From an uncultured Bacteroides sp. (lineage in GTDB: Bacteria > Bacteroidota > Bacteroidia > Bacteroidales > Bacteroidaceae), in assembly GCF_910585845.1 (NCBI RefSeq), contig NZ_CAJUHF010000008.1:1-64000 (forward strand): DNA of 64,000 bases. The letters run 5' to 3'. Shown one piece after another: positions 26,405-35,900 of this stretch. Position 1 is the stretch's first letter. Every line of letters begins with the position of its first letter. A program made the position numbers and the translations under genes. Below the pieces are notes generated by a model. It worked only from the letters and a program-made list of their open reading frames with translations. It searched no databases and was not told the DNA's origin.

Positions 26405-27685
26405 ATGACACAACAAAACCCAAACGGTAATCTCGTCGCCATTATTACAATGTGCTTCATATTTGCTATGATTTCGTTCGTAACGAACATGGCTGCACCT
26501 TTCGGAAATATTTGGGGCAATACATACAGCTGGGCAGGCATGATGGGAAACATGATGAACTTCGCTGCATATCTCTTCATGGGAATCCCTGCCGGCAAGA
26601 TGTTGGTGAAATACGGCTATAAGAAAACGGCACTGATTGCACTGGCCGTGGGTATAGTAGGTTTGTTCGTACAATATCTGTCAAGCCTCTTCGGTGCCGA
26701 TGTGGCAGTATTCTCGTACGACGGTCAGATGGTAGCATTGAACCTGATCATCTATCTGCTGGGTGCATTCATCTGCGGTTTCTGCGTATGTATGCTGAAC
26801 ACAGTAGTAAATCCGATGCTGAACCTCCTCGGCGGCGGCGGCAACAAGGGTAATCAGCTTATCCAGATCGGTGGTACGCTGAACTCCCTGACCGGTACGC
26901 TGACTCCGTTGTTGGTAGGTGTGCTGATCGGCCAGGTGACAGAAAGCACCAGCATGACAGACGTTGCTCCTCTGCTGTTCATCGGTATGGGCGTCTTCGT
27001 GCTTTCCTTCTTCATCATCTCCGCTGTCAGCATTCCCGAACCGCAAAACAACAGCAAGGGAGAGAAATACGAACACAGCCCTCTAGCTTTCCGCCACTGC
27101 GTTCTCGGCATCATCGCCATCTTCTTCTATGTAGGTATCGAAATCGGTATCCCCGCCCAGCTGAACTTCTATATCACTAACTTGGGATTTGAAGGTTCTG
27201 CTGCCATAGGAGGTACGTTGGCTGCCAGCTACTGGTTCCTGATGCTGATTGGCCGTGCTTCCAGTAGTGTAATCAGTGGCAAAGTGGCTACTTCCACTCA
27301 GATGACCATCGTTTCCGTTACGGCTATCGTGTTCATCCTCATTGCTATCTTCATGCCGGAATCCATTGCTGTCAGCTTCCAAGGACACGACATTCCCGTG
27401 AAATGCTTCTTCCTCGCTCTGTGCGGTCTCTGCACTTCCATCATGTGGGGCGGTATCTTCAACCTCGCAGTAGAAGGATTGGGCAAGTACACAGCCGCTG
27501 CATCGGGCTTGTTCATGATGATGGTTGTAGGTGGTGGCATCATGCCGTTGATTCAGGATTTCATTGCCAAGGCAACCAATCCCATCAGCAGCTACTGGCT
27601 CATCATCGCCATGCTGGCTTACATTCTGTATTACAGCACAATCGGCTGCAAGAACGTAAACAAAGACATCCCCGTAGATGACTGA
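26405..27685 (+). CDS. MFS sugar transporter (glucose/galactose/fucose permease family)
   Basis: A 426-residue inner-membrane proton/sugar symporter with about 12 membrane helices, of the fucose-galactose-glucose (FucP/GluP) branch of the major facilitator superfamily. Signs are the GNTYSWAGMMGNMMNFAAYLFMGIPAGKM opening (split over about 36-65), KYGYKKTALIALAVG in loop 2-3, and the asparagine-rich NTVVNPMLNLLGGGGNKGNQ. Its position between galM and galK points to galactose (or glucose/galactose) as substrate. Confidence 0.9.
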   Translation: MTQQNPNGNLVAIITMCFIFAMISFVTNMAAPFGNIWGNTYSWAGMMGNMMNFAAYLFMGIPAGKMLVKYGYKKTALIALAVGIVGLFVQYLSSLFGADVAVFSYDGQMVALNLIIYLLGAFICGFCVCMLNTVVNPMLNLLGGGGNKGNQLIQIGGTLNSLTGTLTPLLVGVLIGQVTESTSMTDVAPLLFIGMGVFVLSFFIISAVSIPEPQNNSKGEKYEHSPLAFRHCVLGIIAIFFYVGIEIGIPAQLNFYITNLGFEGSAAIGGTLAASYWFLMLIGRASSSVISGKVATSTQMTIVSVTAIVFILIAIFMPESIAVSFQGHDIPVKCFFLALCGLCTSIMWGGIFNLAVEGLGKYTAAASGLFMMMVVGGGIMPLIQDFIAKATNPISSYWLIIAMLAYILYYSTIGCKNVNKDIPVDD

Positions 27686-27740
27686 TCAATAAAAACAGAA
27701 TTATAGAAAACTTATTTATTCACTTAAATTTGGAAATATC

Positions 27741-28895
27741 ATGGATATAGAACACGTAAGAAGCCGTTTCATCAAACATTTTGACGGAACAACAGGAGCT
27801 GTATATGCTTCTCCGGGACGCATCAACCTTATTGGTGAGCATACTGACTATAACGGTGGTTTTGTATTTCCCGGAGCAATCGACAAAGGTATGATTGCTG
27901 AGATTAAACCGAATGGAACTGACATTGTGAAAGCTTATTCCATCGATTTGAAGGACTATGTAGAGTTCGGTTTGAAAGAAGAAGATGCTCCGCGGGCAAG
28001 CTGGGCAAGGTATATATTCGGTGTATGCCGCGAAATGATCAAGCGTGGCGTTGATGTGAAGGGATTCAATACTGCATTTGCAGGCGATGTGCCTCTGGGT
28101 GCAGGTATGTCTTCATCGGCAGCTCTGGAAAGTACGTATGCATACGCACTGAACGACCTGTTCGGCGAAAACAAGATAGACAAATTCGAGTTGGCAAAGA
28201 TAGGACAGGCTACCGAACACAACTATTGTGGCGTGAACTGCGGTATCATGGACCAGTTTGCTTCCGTATTCGGCAAGAAAGGCAGCCTGATCCGTCTGGA
28301 TTGCCGTTCGCTGGAGTATCAGTACTTCCCGTTCGATCCGCAAGGCTATCGTCTGGTATTGGTTGACTCTGTAGTTAAGCACGAATTGGCTTCCTCGGCC
28401 TACAACAAGCGTCGCCAGAGTTGCGAAGCAGCAGTTGCCGCTATCCAAAAGAAACATCCGCTCGTAGAGTTCTTGCGCGACTGCACGATGGAGATGTTGC
28501 AAGAATCTAAAGCTGAGATTAGCAAAGAAGACTACAAACGCGCAGAATACGTAATCGAAGAGATACAACGTGTGCTCGACGTATGTGACGCTTTGGAAAA
28601 AGGCGACTACGAGACTGTGGGTCAGAAAATGTACGAAACACACCATGGCATGAGCAAACTGTACGAAGTAAGCTGCGAAGAACTCGACTTCCTCAACGAC
28701 CTCGCATTCGACTGCGGTGTGACAGGTTCACGCGTGATGGGTGGTGGATTCGGTGGTTGCACAATCAACCTGGTAAAAGAAGAATTGTACGACACATTCA
28801 TCCAGAATGCCAAAGACAAATTCAAAGAGAAATTCGGCAGAAGCCCGAAAATCTATGATGTTGTCATCAGCGACGGTGCACGCAGACTGTCGTAA
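27741..28895 (+). CDS. galK: Galactokinase
   Basis: A 384-residue GHMP-family kinase that phosphorylates alpha-D-galactose at C1, the first step of the Leloir pathway. Motifs in order: SPGRINLIGEHTDYNGGFVF (galactokinase signature, about 25-44), PLGAGMSSSAALES (ATP loop, about 117-130), NCGIMDQFASVFGKKG (with the catalytic Asp), and GSRVMGGGFGGCTINLV (GHMP motif 3). It is the last gene of the galactose operon, followed by a perfect GC-rich terminator. Confidence 0.97.
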   Translation: MDIEHVRSRFIKHFDGTTGAVYASPGRINLIGEHTDYNGGFVFPGAIDKGMIAEIKPNGTDIVKAYSIDLKDYVEFGLKEEDAPRASWARYIFGVCREMIKRGVDVKGFNTAFAGDVPLGAGMSSSAALESTYAYALNDLFGENKIDKFELAKIGQATEHNYCGVNCGIMDQFASVFGKKGSLIRLDCRSLEYQYFPFDPQGYRLVLVDSVVKHELASSAYNKRRQSCEAAVAAIQKKHPLVEFLRDCTMEMLQESKAEISKEDYKRAEYVIEEIQRVLDVCDALEKGDYETVGQKMYETHHGMSKLYEVSCEELDFLNDLAFDCGVTGSRVMGGGFGGCTINLVKEELYDTFIQNAKDKFKEKFGRSPKIYDVVISDGARRLS

Positions 28896-28943
28896 CCCGA
28901 CTCCTGAGTATTCGCAATTCAATAGGATTTGAATATAAAGATT

Positions 28944-28980
28944 GAGGGGCGTTTCCGAAATGGAAACGCCCCTCTTTGCT
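28944..28980 (+). terminator. Terminator of the galactose operon
   Basis: A perfect 13-bp stem GAGGGGCGTTTCC (28944-28956) with 28962-28974, a 5-base loop and a short T-rich tail. Confidence 0.85.
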
Positions 28981-29064
28981 AAAATAAACATCAATTTATT
29001 CTAAGCTAACCCTAATCAGCTTTTTTTTGAGGAATTAGAAACTGTTTAATTTTTCTCAAAATTT

Positions 29065-29117
29065 AGAGCCTGTTTAAATTTTCTTCAAAAATAAACAGGC
29101 TCTTAAACAGGCTCTTA
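29065..29117 (-). terminator. Inverted AGAGCCTGTTTA repeat at the end of the GH51 gene
   Basis: AGAGCCTGTTTA (29065-29076) pairs with TAAACAGGCTCT (29092-29103). A second copy of the right arm (29104-29115) overlaps the GH51 stop codon. On the - strand it can fold as a terminator. Related words recur at about 21986, 22543 and 32728-32797. Confidence 0.6.
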
Positions 29118-31094
29118 TTTTTTCAAAACATAAACTGCAAACGTGTTCGGCTCGATCTCCACATTCAACGATTGCGCACCTACTTCCACCTCCGACTCAT
29201 GCGGAACAATAGCCGAAGGATTATCCAAGGTATTATCTTTGTCCATATCGGTCGCCGTCAGCTTGATACACTTTCCTTGAGAAAAGCTTTGCTGCTTCTT
29301 CATGCCCGCAAATGTCATTTGCAGAGACTGTAGCTTGTCCGAAGTATTGGCTACCTTGATGATGTATTCGTCTTTTGCCTTGTCATAGACAGCACTTGCA
29401 AACAAGCCGTTCTGTCCTTCGGCACCAGTAACCGGCTTCTTATCCATCATCAGCGGCAAAACATGTGTACCCTTATAAGTAGCATACAACTGCTGCACAT
29501 AGTAGCTGACAGTGCGCACGGAGTTCAGATTGTCGTACCAAATCATATCCGGCCTCCATTGCCACCCCTCCACGTGGGCAAACAACGGAGCGTATGTCGC
29601 CATGTGTACGATGTCGGCATTGCGCTCAAGCCCCGTCATAAAGGCTGCTTCCAACAAAGAGGCATGGTAGTGGTTCCACTTCTTGCCTTTTCCGTGGCAA
29701 GCATATTCTCCGGCAAACACCTTGGGACCTTTACGGTCATAATTGTCATAACGTGCTCCCTGGCTTAAGAACCATGATTCGGGACGGTAGAAATGCTCAT
29801 CTACCAAATCGGCTTTCAAACGCTTCATCTCCGGCCACAAGTAGTCGAACTGCTTGCCTTCTGAGTCGGGACCGGAACTGCCGACAATCTTTATCTCCGG
29901 ATGAGCCTTGCGGATGGCTGCCACAAAAGGTTCCAGATGTTCGGGATACTCTTTCCCCCACTGCTCGTTTCCGATGCCGATGAACTTCAGGTTAAAAGGC
30001 GCCGGATGTCCCATCTCGGCACGCAACTTACCCCACTGAGTATCTGTATCGCCATTGGCAAACTCTATCAGATCGAGTGCATCCTGGATGTAACCTTCCA
30101 ACTCGCCAACGGGCACATGAGCCTCGGCATCAGGATTCTGGAACTGGCAAGCCAATCCACAACTCAATACGGGAAGCGGTTCGGCACCTATCTCTTCCGA
30201 AAGCTGGAAAAATTCATAGAATCCCAAGCCATAGCTTTGATAATAGTCCGGATAGAAACGATGCTGGAATGTATATTGCCAACGGTTCTCATTCAAGGGA
30301 CGGTTTTCCACAGCACCTACCGACTTTTTCCAGTCATAACGCGTAGCCAAATCGGTACCTTCCACAATACATCCGCCGGGGAAACGGAAAACGCCGGGCT
30401 TCAAATCGGCCAAAGCCTGCGCCAAGTCTTTACGCAAGCCATTCTCATGTCCCTTCCAAGTATCAGTGGGAAAGAGAGAGATGTGTTCCAAGTCCACCGT
30501 CTGGGGTGAGTCCAAGAAGATACGAAGTACGGACTTTGCATCGGTAACATCGGATTTCAGAATCACTTGGTACTTCTTCCACTCCTTGGAGTCAATGGTC
30601 AGGTTTGCCTTGGCAAAGGCCTGCCTTTCGCCCATAGAACTGGGGTTTATCAATTCTACACGGATCTTTCCTGCCTTTCCTCCGTCAGGGATACGTGCCC
30701 AAACAGAGAAACGATACTCTTTTCCTTTTTCCACCCCGATGCCGAAGAAGCCTTCATTATCCAATCCGGTATGCTTGTGCGGATGTCCGGCATACGCTAA
30801 GCGCACATAGTGGGGATTACGTTCGAAAGGACCGTCATCCCTCACGGAGACTTTTCCAAAACTCTTCCACCCCATCAGGCTCTGCGGAAACTCGAACGAA
30901 CGGTTTTTCACCAGTTCGGCATACAAGCCACCATCGGCAGCATAATTGATATCTTCAAAGAAGAGGCCATACATCGTGGGCTGGATTTCGGCTCCCAACT
31001 TTTTGGTCTGTATCACCCATTCGTTGGTTTGTGCCTGAAGTCCCATCCCCGCTGCCAAAGCCATGACAGCCAATAATCCGGTACTTTTTTTCAT
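29115..31094 (-). CDS. GH51 alpha-L-arabinofuranosidase (PUL-linked)
   Basis: A 659-residue exo-acting arabinofuranosidase that releases L-arabinose from arabinan side chains or oligosaccharides. It has a signal peptide (about 1-21, ending GLQAQ) and a large N-terminal beta-sandwich/CBM-like insert (about 60-215, FSVWARIPDGGKAGK). The TIM barrel has the acid/base Glu in FIGIGNEQWGKEY and the nucleophile Glu in VFAGEYACHG. A C-terminal beta-domain follows. It is transcribed from the GH43 gene 68 bp upstream, so one operon is likely, driven by the HTCS-type promoter at 32805-32873. It is clearly different from the shorter GH51 at 54364. Confidence 0.95.
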   Translation of the reverse strand: MKKSTGLLAVMALAAGMGLQAQTNEWVIQTKKLGAEIQPTMYGLFFEDINYAADGGLYAELVKNRSFEFPQSLMGWKSFGKVSVRDDGPFERNPHYVRLAYAGHPHKHTGLDNEGFFGIGVEKGKEYRFSVWARIPDGGKAGKIRVELINPSSMGERQAFAKANLTIDSKEWKKYQVILKSDVTDAKSVLRIFLDSPQTVDLEHISLFPTDTWKGHENGLRKDLAQALADLKPGVFRFPGGCIVEGTDLATRYDWKKSVGAVENRPLNENRWQYTFQHRFYPDYYQSYGLGFYEFFQLSEEIGAEPLPVLSCGLACQFQNPDAEAHVPVGELEGYIQDALDLIEFANGDTDTQWGKLRAEMGHPAPFNLKFIGIGNEQWGKEYPEHLEPFVAAIRKAHPEIKIVGSSGPDSEGKQFDYLWPEMKRLKADLVDEHFYRPESWFLSQGARYDNYDRKGPKVFAGEYACHGKGKKWNHYHASLLEAAFMTGLERNADIVHMATYAPLFAHVEGWQWRPDMIWYDNLNSVRTVSYYVQQLYATYKGTHVLPLMMDKKPVTGAEGQNGLFASAVYDKAKDEYIIKVANTSDKLQSLQMTFAGMKKQQSFSQGKCIKLTATDMDKDNTLDNPSAIVPHESEVEVGAQSLNVEIEPNTFAVYVLKK

Positions 31095-31162
31095 TGTTTC
31101 AAAGTATTATAAGTAAATATAAATATTATGGTTTATTCAAATTTCCCCTGAAAGGAGAAAAC

Positions 31163-32695
31163 TTACCGGACTCTCTTTCCCCAAACAGAACGTCCGCGGC
31201 TATCCAAACCGGTAAAAAGAATGGTTTTCCTCTCGTTCTCCCAATCGTGTCCGGCAAAGACAATAAGTCTTTCCAGTTCCTCGCCATCCAGCTGAAGCGA
31301 CAAGGACTGTTCCTCTGCCGAGAACGACCAAGTGCCTTGATTCGCATTCTGCCCTATTCCACCCTCTTTGTTGAACGAGAGAAGACGCGAAACGTTCCAT
31401 TCCTCCATTTTCAGTTCACCCTCGCCCCATAAGATTTGTCCGGCTTCCAACTGACGTTCGTACAAGGGCTCTTGAACCCGGATGAATTCCCACTCTCCCA
31501 CCAAGTCTGCCGCTGCAAAACGCCGTGGCGTATCGCCGGCATAACGTTCAGGAGAGACTACCGGCCATCCGTCTTTAGTAAAGAACAGTTGGCGCACATG
31601 TAAGTCCATCATCTGATTATGAGGCGAAAGCCTGCCTTGGTGCACCATAAAGAAAGCCCCATCATCCGCGGTCAGTACACCACAGTGGGCCGTACCTGCC
31701 CATCCCGGATGGTTTTCAAAACGATAGGGGGCCGTCAGGATAGGAAAGTTATTGGTGGTATCTTTCAACTCTTTTCCAAAGTAATCCAAAAAGGGACCTT
31801 CCGGCTTGTCCGAGCGTCCTACACGCACATTGTAGGTGGTCATCAGCGGGTCGTAGGAGACAAAGAGGAAATAGAGATTCAAATCCGGATTGTAAATGAT
31901 TTCGGGAGCTTCCAAGTTGTCCTTCTTATAGTTGGCACGCCGGGCAATCAGGTGTCCACGGTCGCCCTCTACAACGGGAAGCCCGGTGGCAGGATTCAGT
32001 TCCACGCAATACAAGCCTCCAAAATAAGAGCCGTAATGCATCCACCATTTCCCGTCTTCGCTGCTGACAATGATGCTGGGGTCGATGGCATTCATGTCAG
32101 TGGTTTCATCTGTCTTCACCACACATCCCTTCTGTTCCCAAGGTCCTTCGGGAGAAGACGACTCCGCCATGCCGATATAAGAAGTCTTTCGGCCGAAAGC
32201 CGACACACAATAATAGAGCCTGTAGGTATTGCCGTCGCCATAAGAACCGTGCTTATCATCACCGCATGGAAGGATATAAGGCGCCCAAATATTGGTTGCC
32301 CCCTGTCCGCCGGCATGAGAGCGAACCCACTCCACTGCTTCGCGGGGAATCTCCGGAAATGCCCATCCCACGAATTCCCAATTTACCAGGTCTTTGGAGC
32401 GGCGCACTTGGATGTATCCCAAGGGGACGCCTTTCTCTTCGGCCGCCTTGCGATTCTCGCGGAAGATGGCATCGGTGGAATACATATAATAATAGTCGCC
32501 CAACTTGCGGCACGAAGGGTCGTGCACGTTGTACGTGCCCCAAGAACGATAGTCCTCCATAGAGGACAAAGAGAAGTAATCATCCGCCCAAGGATTGGGT
32601 GAATCCGTAGGAACGAAAGTCGGAACCGGTTTGCAACCTGCCGACAGGGTCAAGACGAAGAGAATGACCCCAAGCGAATACAAGAAATTCTTCAT
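31163..32695 (-). CDS. GH43 arabinan-active hydrolase, lipoprotein
   Basis: A 510-residue surface or periplasmic lipoprotein of glycoside hydrolase family 43, a five-bladed beta-propeller. Lipobox Cys21 (TLSAGC). The three catalytic carboxylates are visible: Asp in YNVHDPSCRK (base), Asp in NAIDPSIIV (pKa modulator) and Glu in LEAPEIIYNP (acid). A C-terminal beta-domain (about 390-510) follows the propeller. The context and close relation to endo-arabinanase sequences suggest action on alpha-1,5-arabinan, either endo or as an arabinofuranosidase. I chose the Met at 32695, which begins a clean lipoprotein signal. Mets at 32707 and 32725 are in frame. It is the first gene of the leftward operon with GH51. 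Confidence 0.92.
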   Translation of the reverse strand: MKNFLYSLGVILFVLTLSAGCKPVPTFVPTDSPNPWADDYFSLSSMEDYRSWGTYNVHDPSCRKLGDYYYMYSTDAIFRENRKAAEEKGVPLGYIQVRRSKDLVNWEFVGWAFPEIPREAVEWVRSHAGGQGATNIWAPYILPCGDDKHGSYGDGNTYRLYYCVSAFGRKTSYIGMAESSSPEGPWEQKGCVVKTDETTDMNAIDPSIIVSSEDGKWWMHYGSYFGGLYCVELNPATGLPVVEGDRGHLIARRANYKKDNLEAPEIIYNPDLNLYFLFVSYDPLMTTYNVRVGRSDKPEGPFLDYFGKELKDTTNNFPILTAPYRFENHPGWAGTAHCGVLTADDGAFFMVHQGRLSPHNQMMDLHVRQLFFTKDGWPVVSPERYAGDTPRRFAAADLVGEWEFIRVQEPLYERQLEAGQILWGEGELKMEEWNVSRLLSFNKEGGIGQNANQGTWSFSAEEQSLSLQLDGEELERLIVFAGHDWENERKTILFTGLDSRGRSVWGKRVR

Positions 32696-32804
32696 ATTAT
32701 CAGACATCAAATGTTTATATACCAAGACTAAGAAACTGTTTTAATTCTCTTCAGAAAGTTTTTTATTCAGCTTCTTTGAGCTAAACAGACTCTTAGCTAT
32801 TTTG

Positions 32805-32873
32805 CAAATGTACGCCCAAACAAACACACGCAGGTGGATAAACGAACAAACTAAGTGGATAAATGGACAAAAT
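32805..32873 (-). promoter_or_regulatory. HTCS-type promoter of the GH43-GH51 operon
   Basis: Two direct repeats on the + strand, GTGGATAAACGAACAAA (32834-32850) and GTGGATAAATGGACAAA (32855-32871), start 21 bp apart. Exactly 21 bp to their left is a -7 box that reads TACATTTG on the - strand (32805-32812). The same repeats, with the same 21-bp offset and the same 21-bp gap to a TAnnTTTG box, occur in front of the rightward susC (37338-37404). The repeats lie inside an apparent 5' extension of the HTCS frame, which argues for the later HTCS start. Confidence 0.8.
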
Positions 32874-32951
32874 GCTCATTTTGACCCTAAAAACTTTGGC
32901 AAATCAAACGACAGCCACTATTTTTGTTTCCATTCACCAACAGACAGTACT

Positions 32952-35900
32952 ATGACAAGATTCTTTTCCTTCCGGATACTCCTTATTATAATATGCTTCC
33001 TGCCTGCATGGCCTGCCCGCGCCCTGCTGCAAGAAGAGTTGTTCACCATGCACTACAACGCCACCCATATCACCATGAACGAGGGACTGCCTACCAACTT
33101 CATCGATGACATCTATCAGGACAGGCAAGGCTTCATCTGGCTGTCCGCCGGAGGAGGAGGCCTATCAAGATACGACGGATACGAGTTCATCCATTTCCAC
33201 CCCAGCATTCCGCACCGCAAACTGAAGAGCAACTTCGTGCGCTGTGCCCGCGAAGACCGCTTCCACCGCTTGTGGGTGGCTTCGGAAGGGGGAATAGACC
33301 TCATTGACCTCAAGACCTTGCAGAACATCCCGCCCCAAGCGTTGGGTCCCCTGCCCGACAGGCTCACCGACACTTCCGCCTTTCACATCGAGCAGGATGC
33401 CGACGGATGCCTCTGGCTGCACGACGGACACCAGCTCTACCGCATCGCCTTCTGTCAGGAAGGCAGCATCGAAAGCATACACACGCTCAGCCATCCCGGA
33501 CTCGAAAAGAGCAACCTGATATTCAAAGACGTAAAACAAAACGGCAAGATATGGATAAGCCTCAACGGGGAAATATGCACCGTAGAGTTGCAGGAGAACG
33601 GCAAGTTGCAAGCCACCCCGGTGGCCGAAGGACTGAACTTCGCACCCGGCACCACCGTATCCGACTTCATTGCCAAAGAAGATGAGATCTGGATAACCAC
33701 CAATCAGGGACTCTACCGGTATGCTCTCCACAGCAACGTGGTGAAGCACTACGAACACACTCCGAATACCCCCGGATCCCTCTCGCAGAATTTCCTGACC
33801 GCACTGGCCATCACAGAGAACAAACAACTGATAGTGGCAAGTCTCTGTGGCCTCAACGTCTACAATCCCCTGTATGACCGGTTCGAGCAAATCAGGAACG
33901 ATCTGCCCGGCAACCCCTCTCCCCTGCTGAACAGCAACTTCGTGAACTGCGTCGCCATCGTAGGAAGGCACATCTGGATAGGCACCGAAAGCGGAGGAGT
34001 CACCCTGCTAACCCCCAAACGGCTCACCCTGACGAACTACAGCTACAGCAAAGAGAATACGGGAAGCCTGTCCCACAACCCCGTGAATGCCATCTACGAG
34101 GATGAGGAGGGCACCTTGTGGGTGGGAACCGTGGAAGGCGGACTGAATCGGAAAACGAAAGGGAGCAGCGCCTTCACCCATTACACGCAAGAGAAGGGCA
34201 TCTTGGGACATAACTCCGTAAGTGCCATCACAGCCGACCCCAAGGGCAGGCTGTGGGTAGGAACCTGGGGAGGAGGCATCAGCCTGCTGGAAAAAAGGCA
34301 ACCGCAACACCGCATACAGCTCCTGACACCGGACAACTGCAACGGCTACCCCATCGACTTCATCGGTTCACTGACCTACGATTCCATCAACAACGCCATC
34401 TGGGTGGGTGCCAACGAAGGCATCTTCTTCTACGACCTGCAACAAGAAAGACTGACCGTCCCCCTACCCGATCAGATTGCTGAAAGCATACATGGCTGCA
34501 TCGGCTCCATCATAGACCGCGACGGGCAGCTGTGGATAGGCTGTCTGGAGGGAGCATACGTCATAGACCTGCACTCGAAGCGCACAGCGGAAGGGAAATT
34601 TGCCTACCGGCATCTGAAATACAAGCTCGACCAACCGGAATTGGGTCTGGTAGAGAAGATAGACTGTTTCTATCAGGATCCGGAGGGCACACTGTGGCTG
34701 GGCAGCAACGGGTGCGGCCTCTACCGAAGACGGACGGGCAACAACGGCGAAGAATGGTTTGAGGCATTCACCACCGCCGACGGACTGCCCAACAACTGCG
34801 TACGCAACATCCTGGGCGACCGGCAAGGCAACCTGTGGCTTGCCACCAACAACGGGCTTTCGTGTTTCCTGCCCGACAAGGAACGTTTCATCAACTTCAC
34901 CTGTCAGGACGGCCTGCCCAACACGCAATTCTACTGGAACGCTGCCTGCCACACCAGTGACAACCTGCTCTACTTCGGCCACCTGAAGGGCATGACGGCC
35001 ATCCATCCCAAACTGATTCCTTATCAGAACAACAAAGCAATTCCCCTCCAGTTCACGCGGCTGTGGGTGGACAACGAGGAAGTACAGCCGGGAAACGAAC
35101 TGCTACCCCAAGACCTGCCCTTCACACCTGAAATCAGTATCCACGAAAGCACACGCTCCCTTTCAGTGGAGTTTGCCGCCCTCAACTACGAACCGAACCA
35201 TGCCGACAGTTATTGCTACCGCCTGGTCGGCTTCGACAAGCAGTGGATTCCCATACAGGACGACCACCGCTGGGCGCGGTACACCAATCTTTCGCCGGGA
35301 AAGTATACCCTGCAAGTGAAATACACCCCTTATCAGGAAGAGAACCAGACGGAGATGATGGAGCTACGCATCGTAGTGCGCCCCTACTTCTACAAGACCT
35401 CTTGGTTCCTCTTGCTGGCAATAGCGGTCGCAACCATCGCTGTGTGGCAGTTCTACCAGTGGCGTTTCCGGACCCTGAAACGGCGTAGCGAGGAGTTACA
35501 CCTCCAGGTGGAACAACGCACCCACGAGCTGAAAGAGCAGAAACAACTGCTGGAAGAGAAGGGAGAAGAGTTAGCCCGACAGAACGAGCTACTGAAAGAA
35601 CAGAATGAAAAGATTTCACGCCAGAAAGAGAAACTGGCCGAACTGGCACGTAAGGTGCAAACTCTGACACTGGATAAGATAGCCTTCTTCACCAACATCA
35701 CCCACGAGTTCCGCACACCCATCACGCTCATCATCGGCCCCATAGAGCGCGCCTTGAAGCTGAGTTACAACCCGCAGGTCATCGAGCAGCTGCAATTCGT
35801 GGAACGCAATTCCAAATATCTGCTGTCACTCGTCAACCAACTGATGGACTTCCGCAAGGTGGAGTCCGGAAAGGTCAAGATAGTGAATACACCGGGCGAC

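Noticed and set aside
31619..32602. 327-codon frame on the + strand opposite the GH43 gene
   Set aside because: It lies entirely antisense to a clear GH43 with catalytic motifs and has no recognisable features.
32802..32951. N-terminal extension of the arabinan HTCS
   Set aside because: The extension translates the operator repeats (RRWINEQTKWINGQ) and lies before the true signal peptide, so the start was set at 32952.
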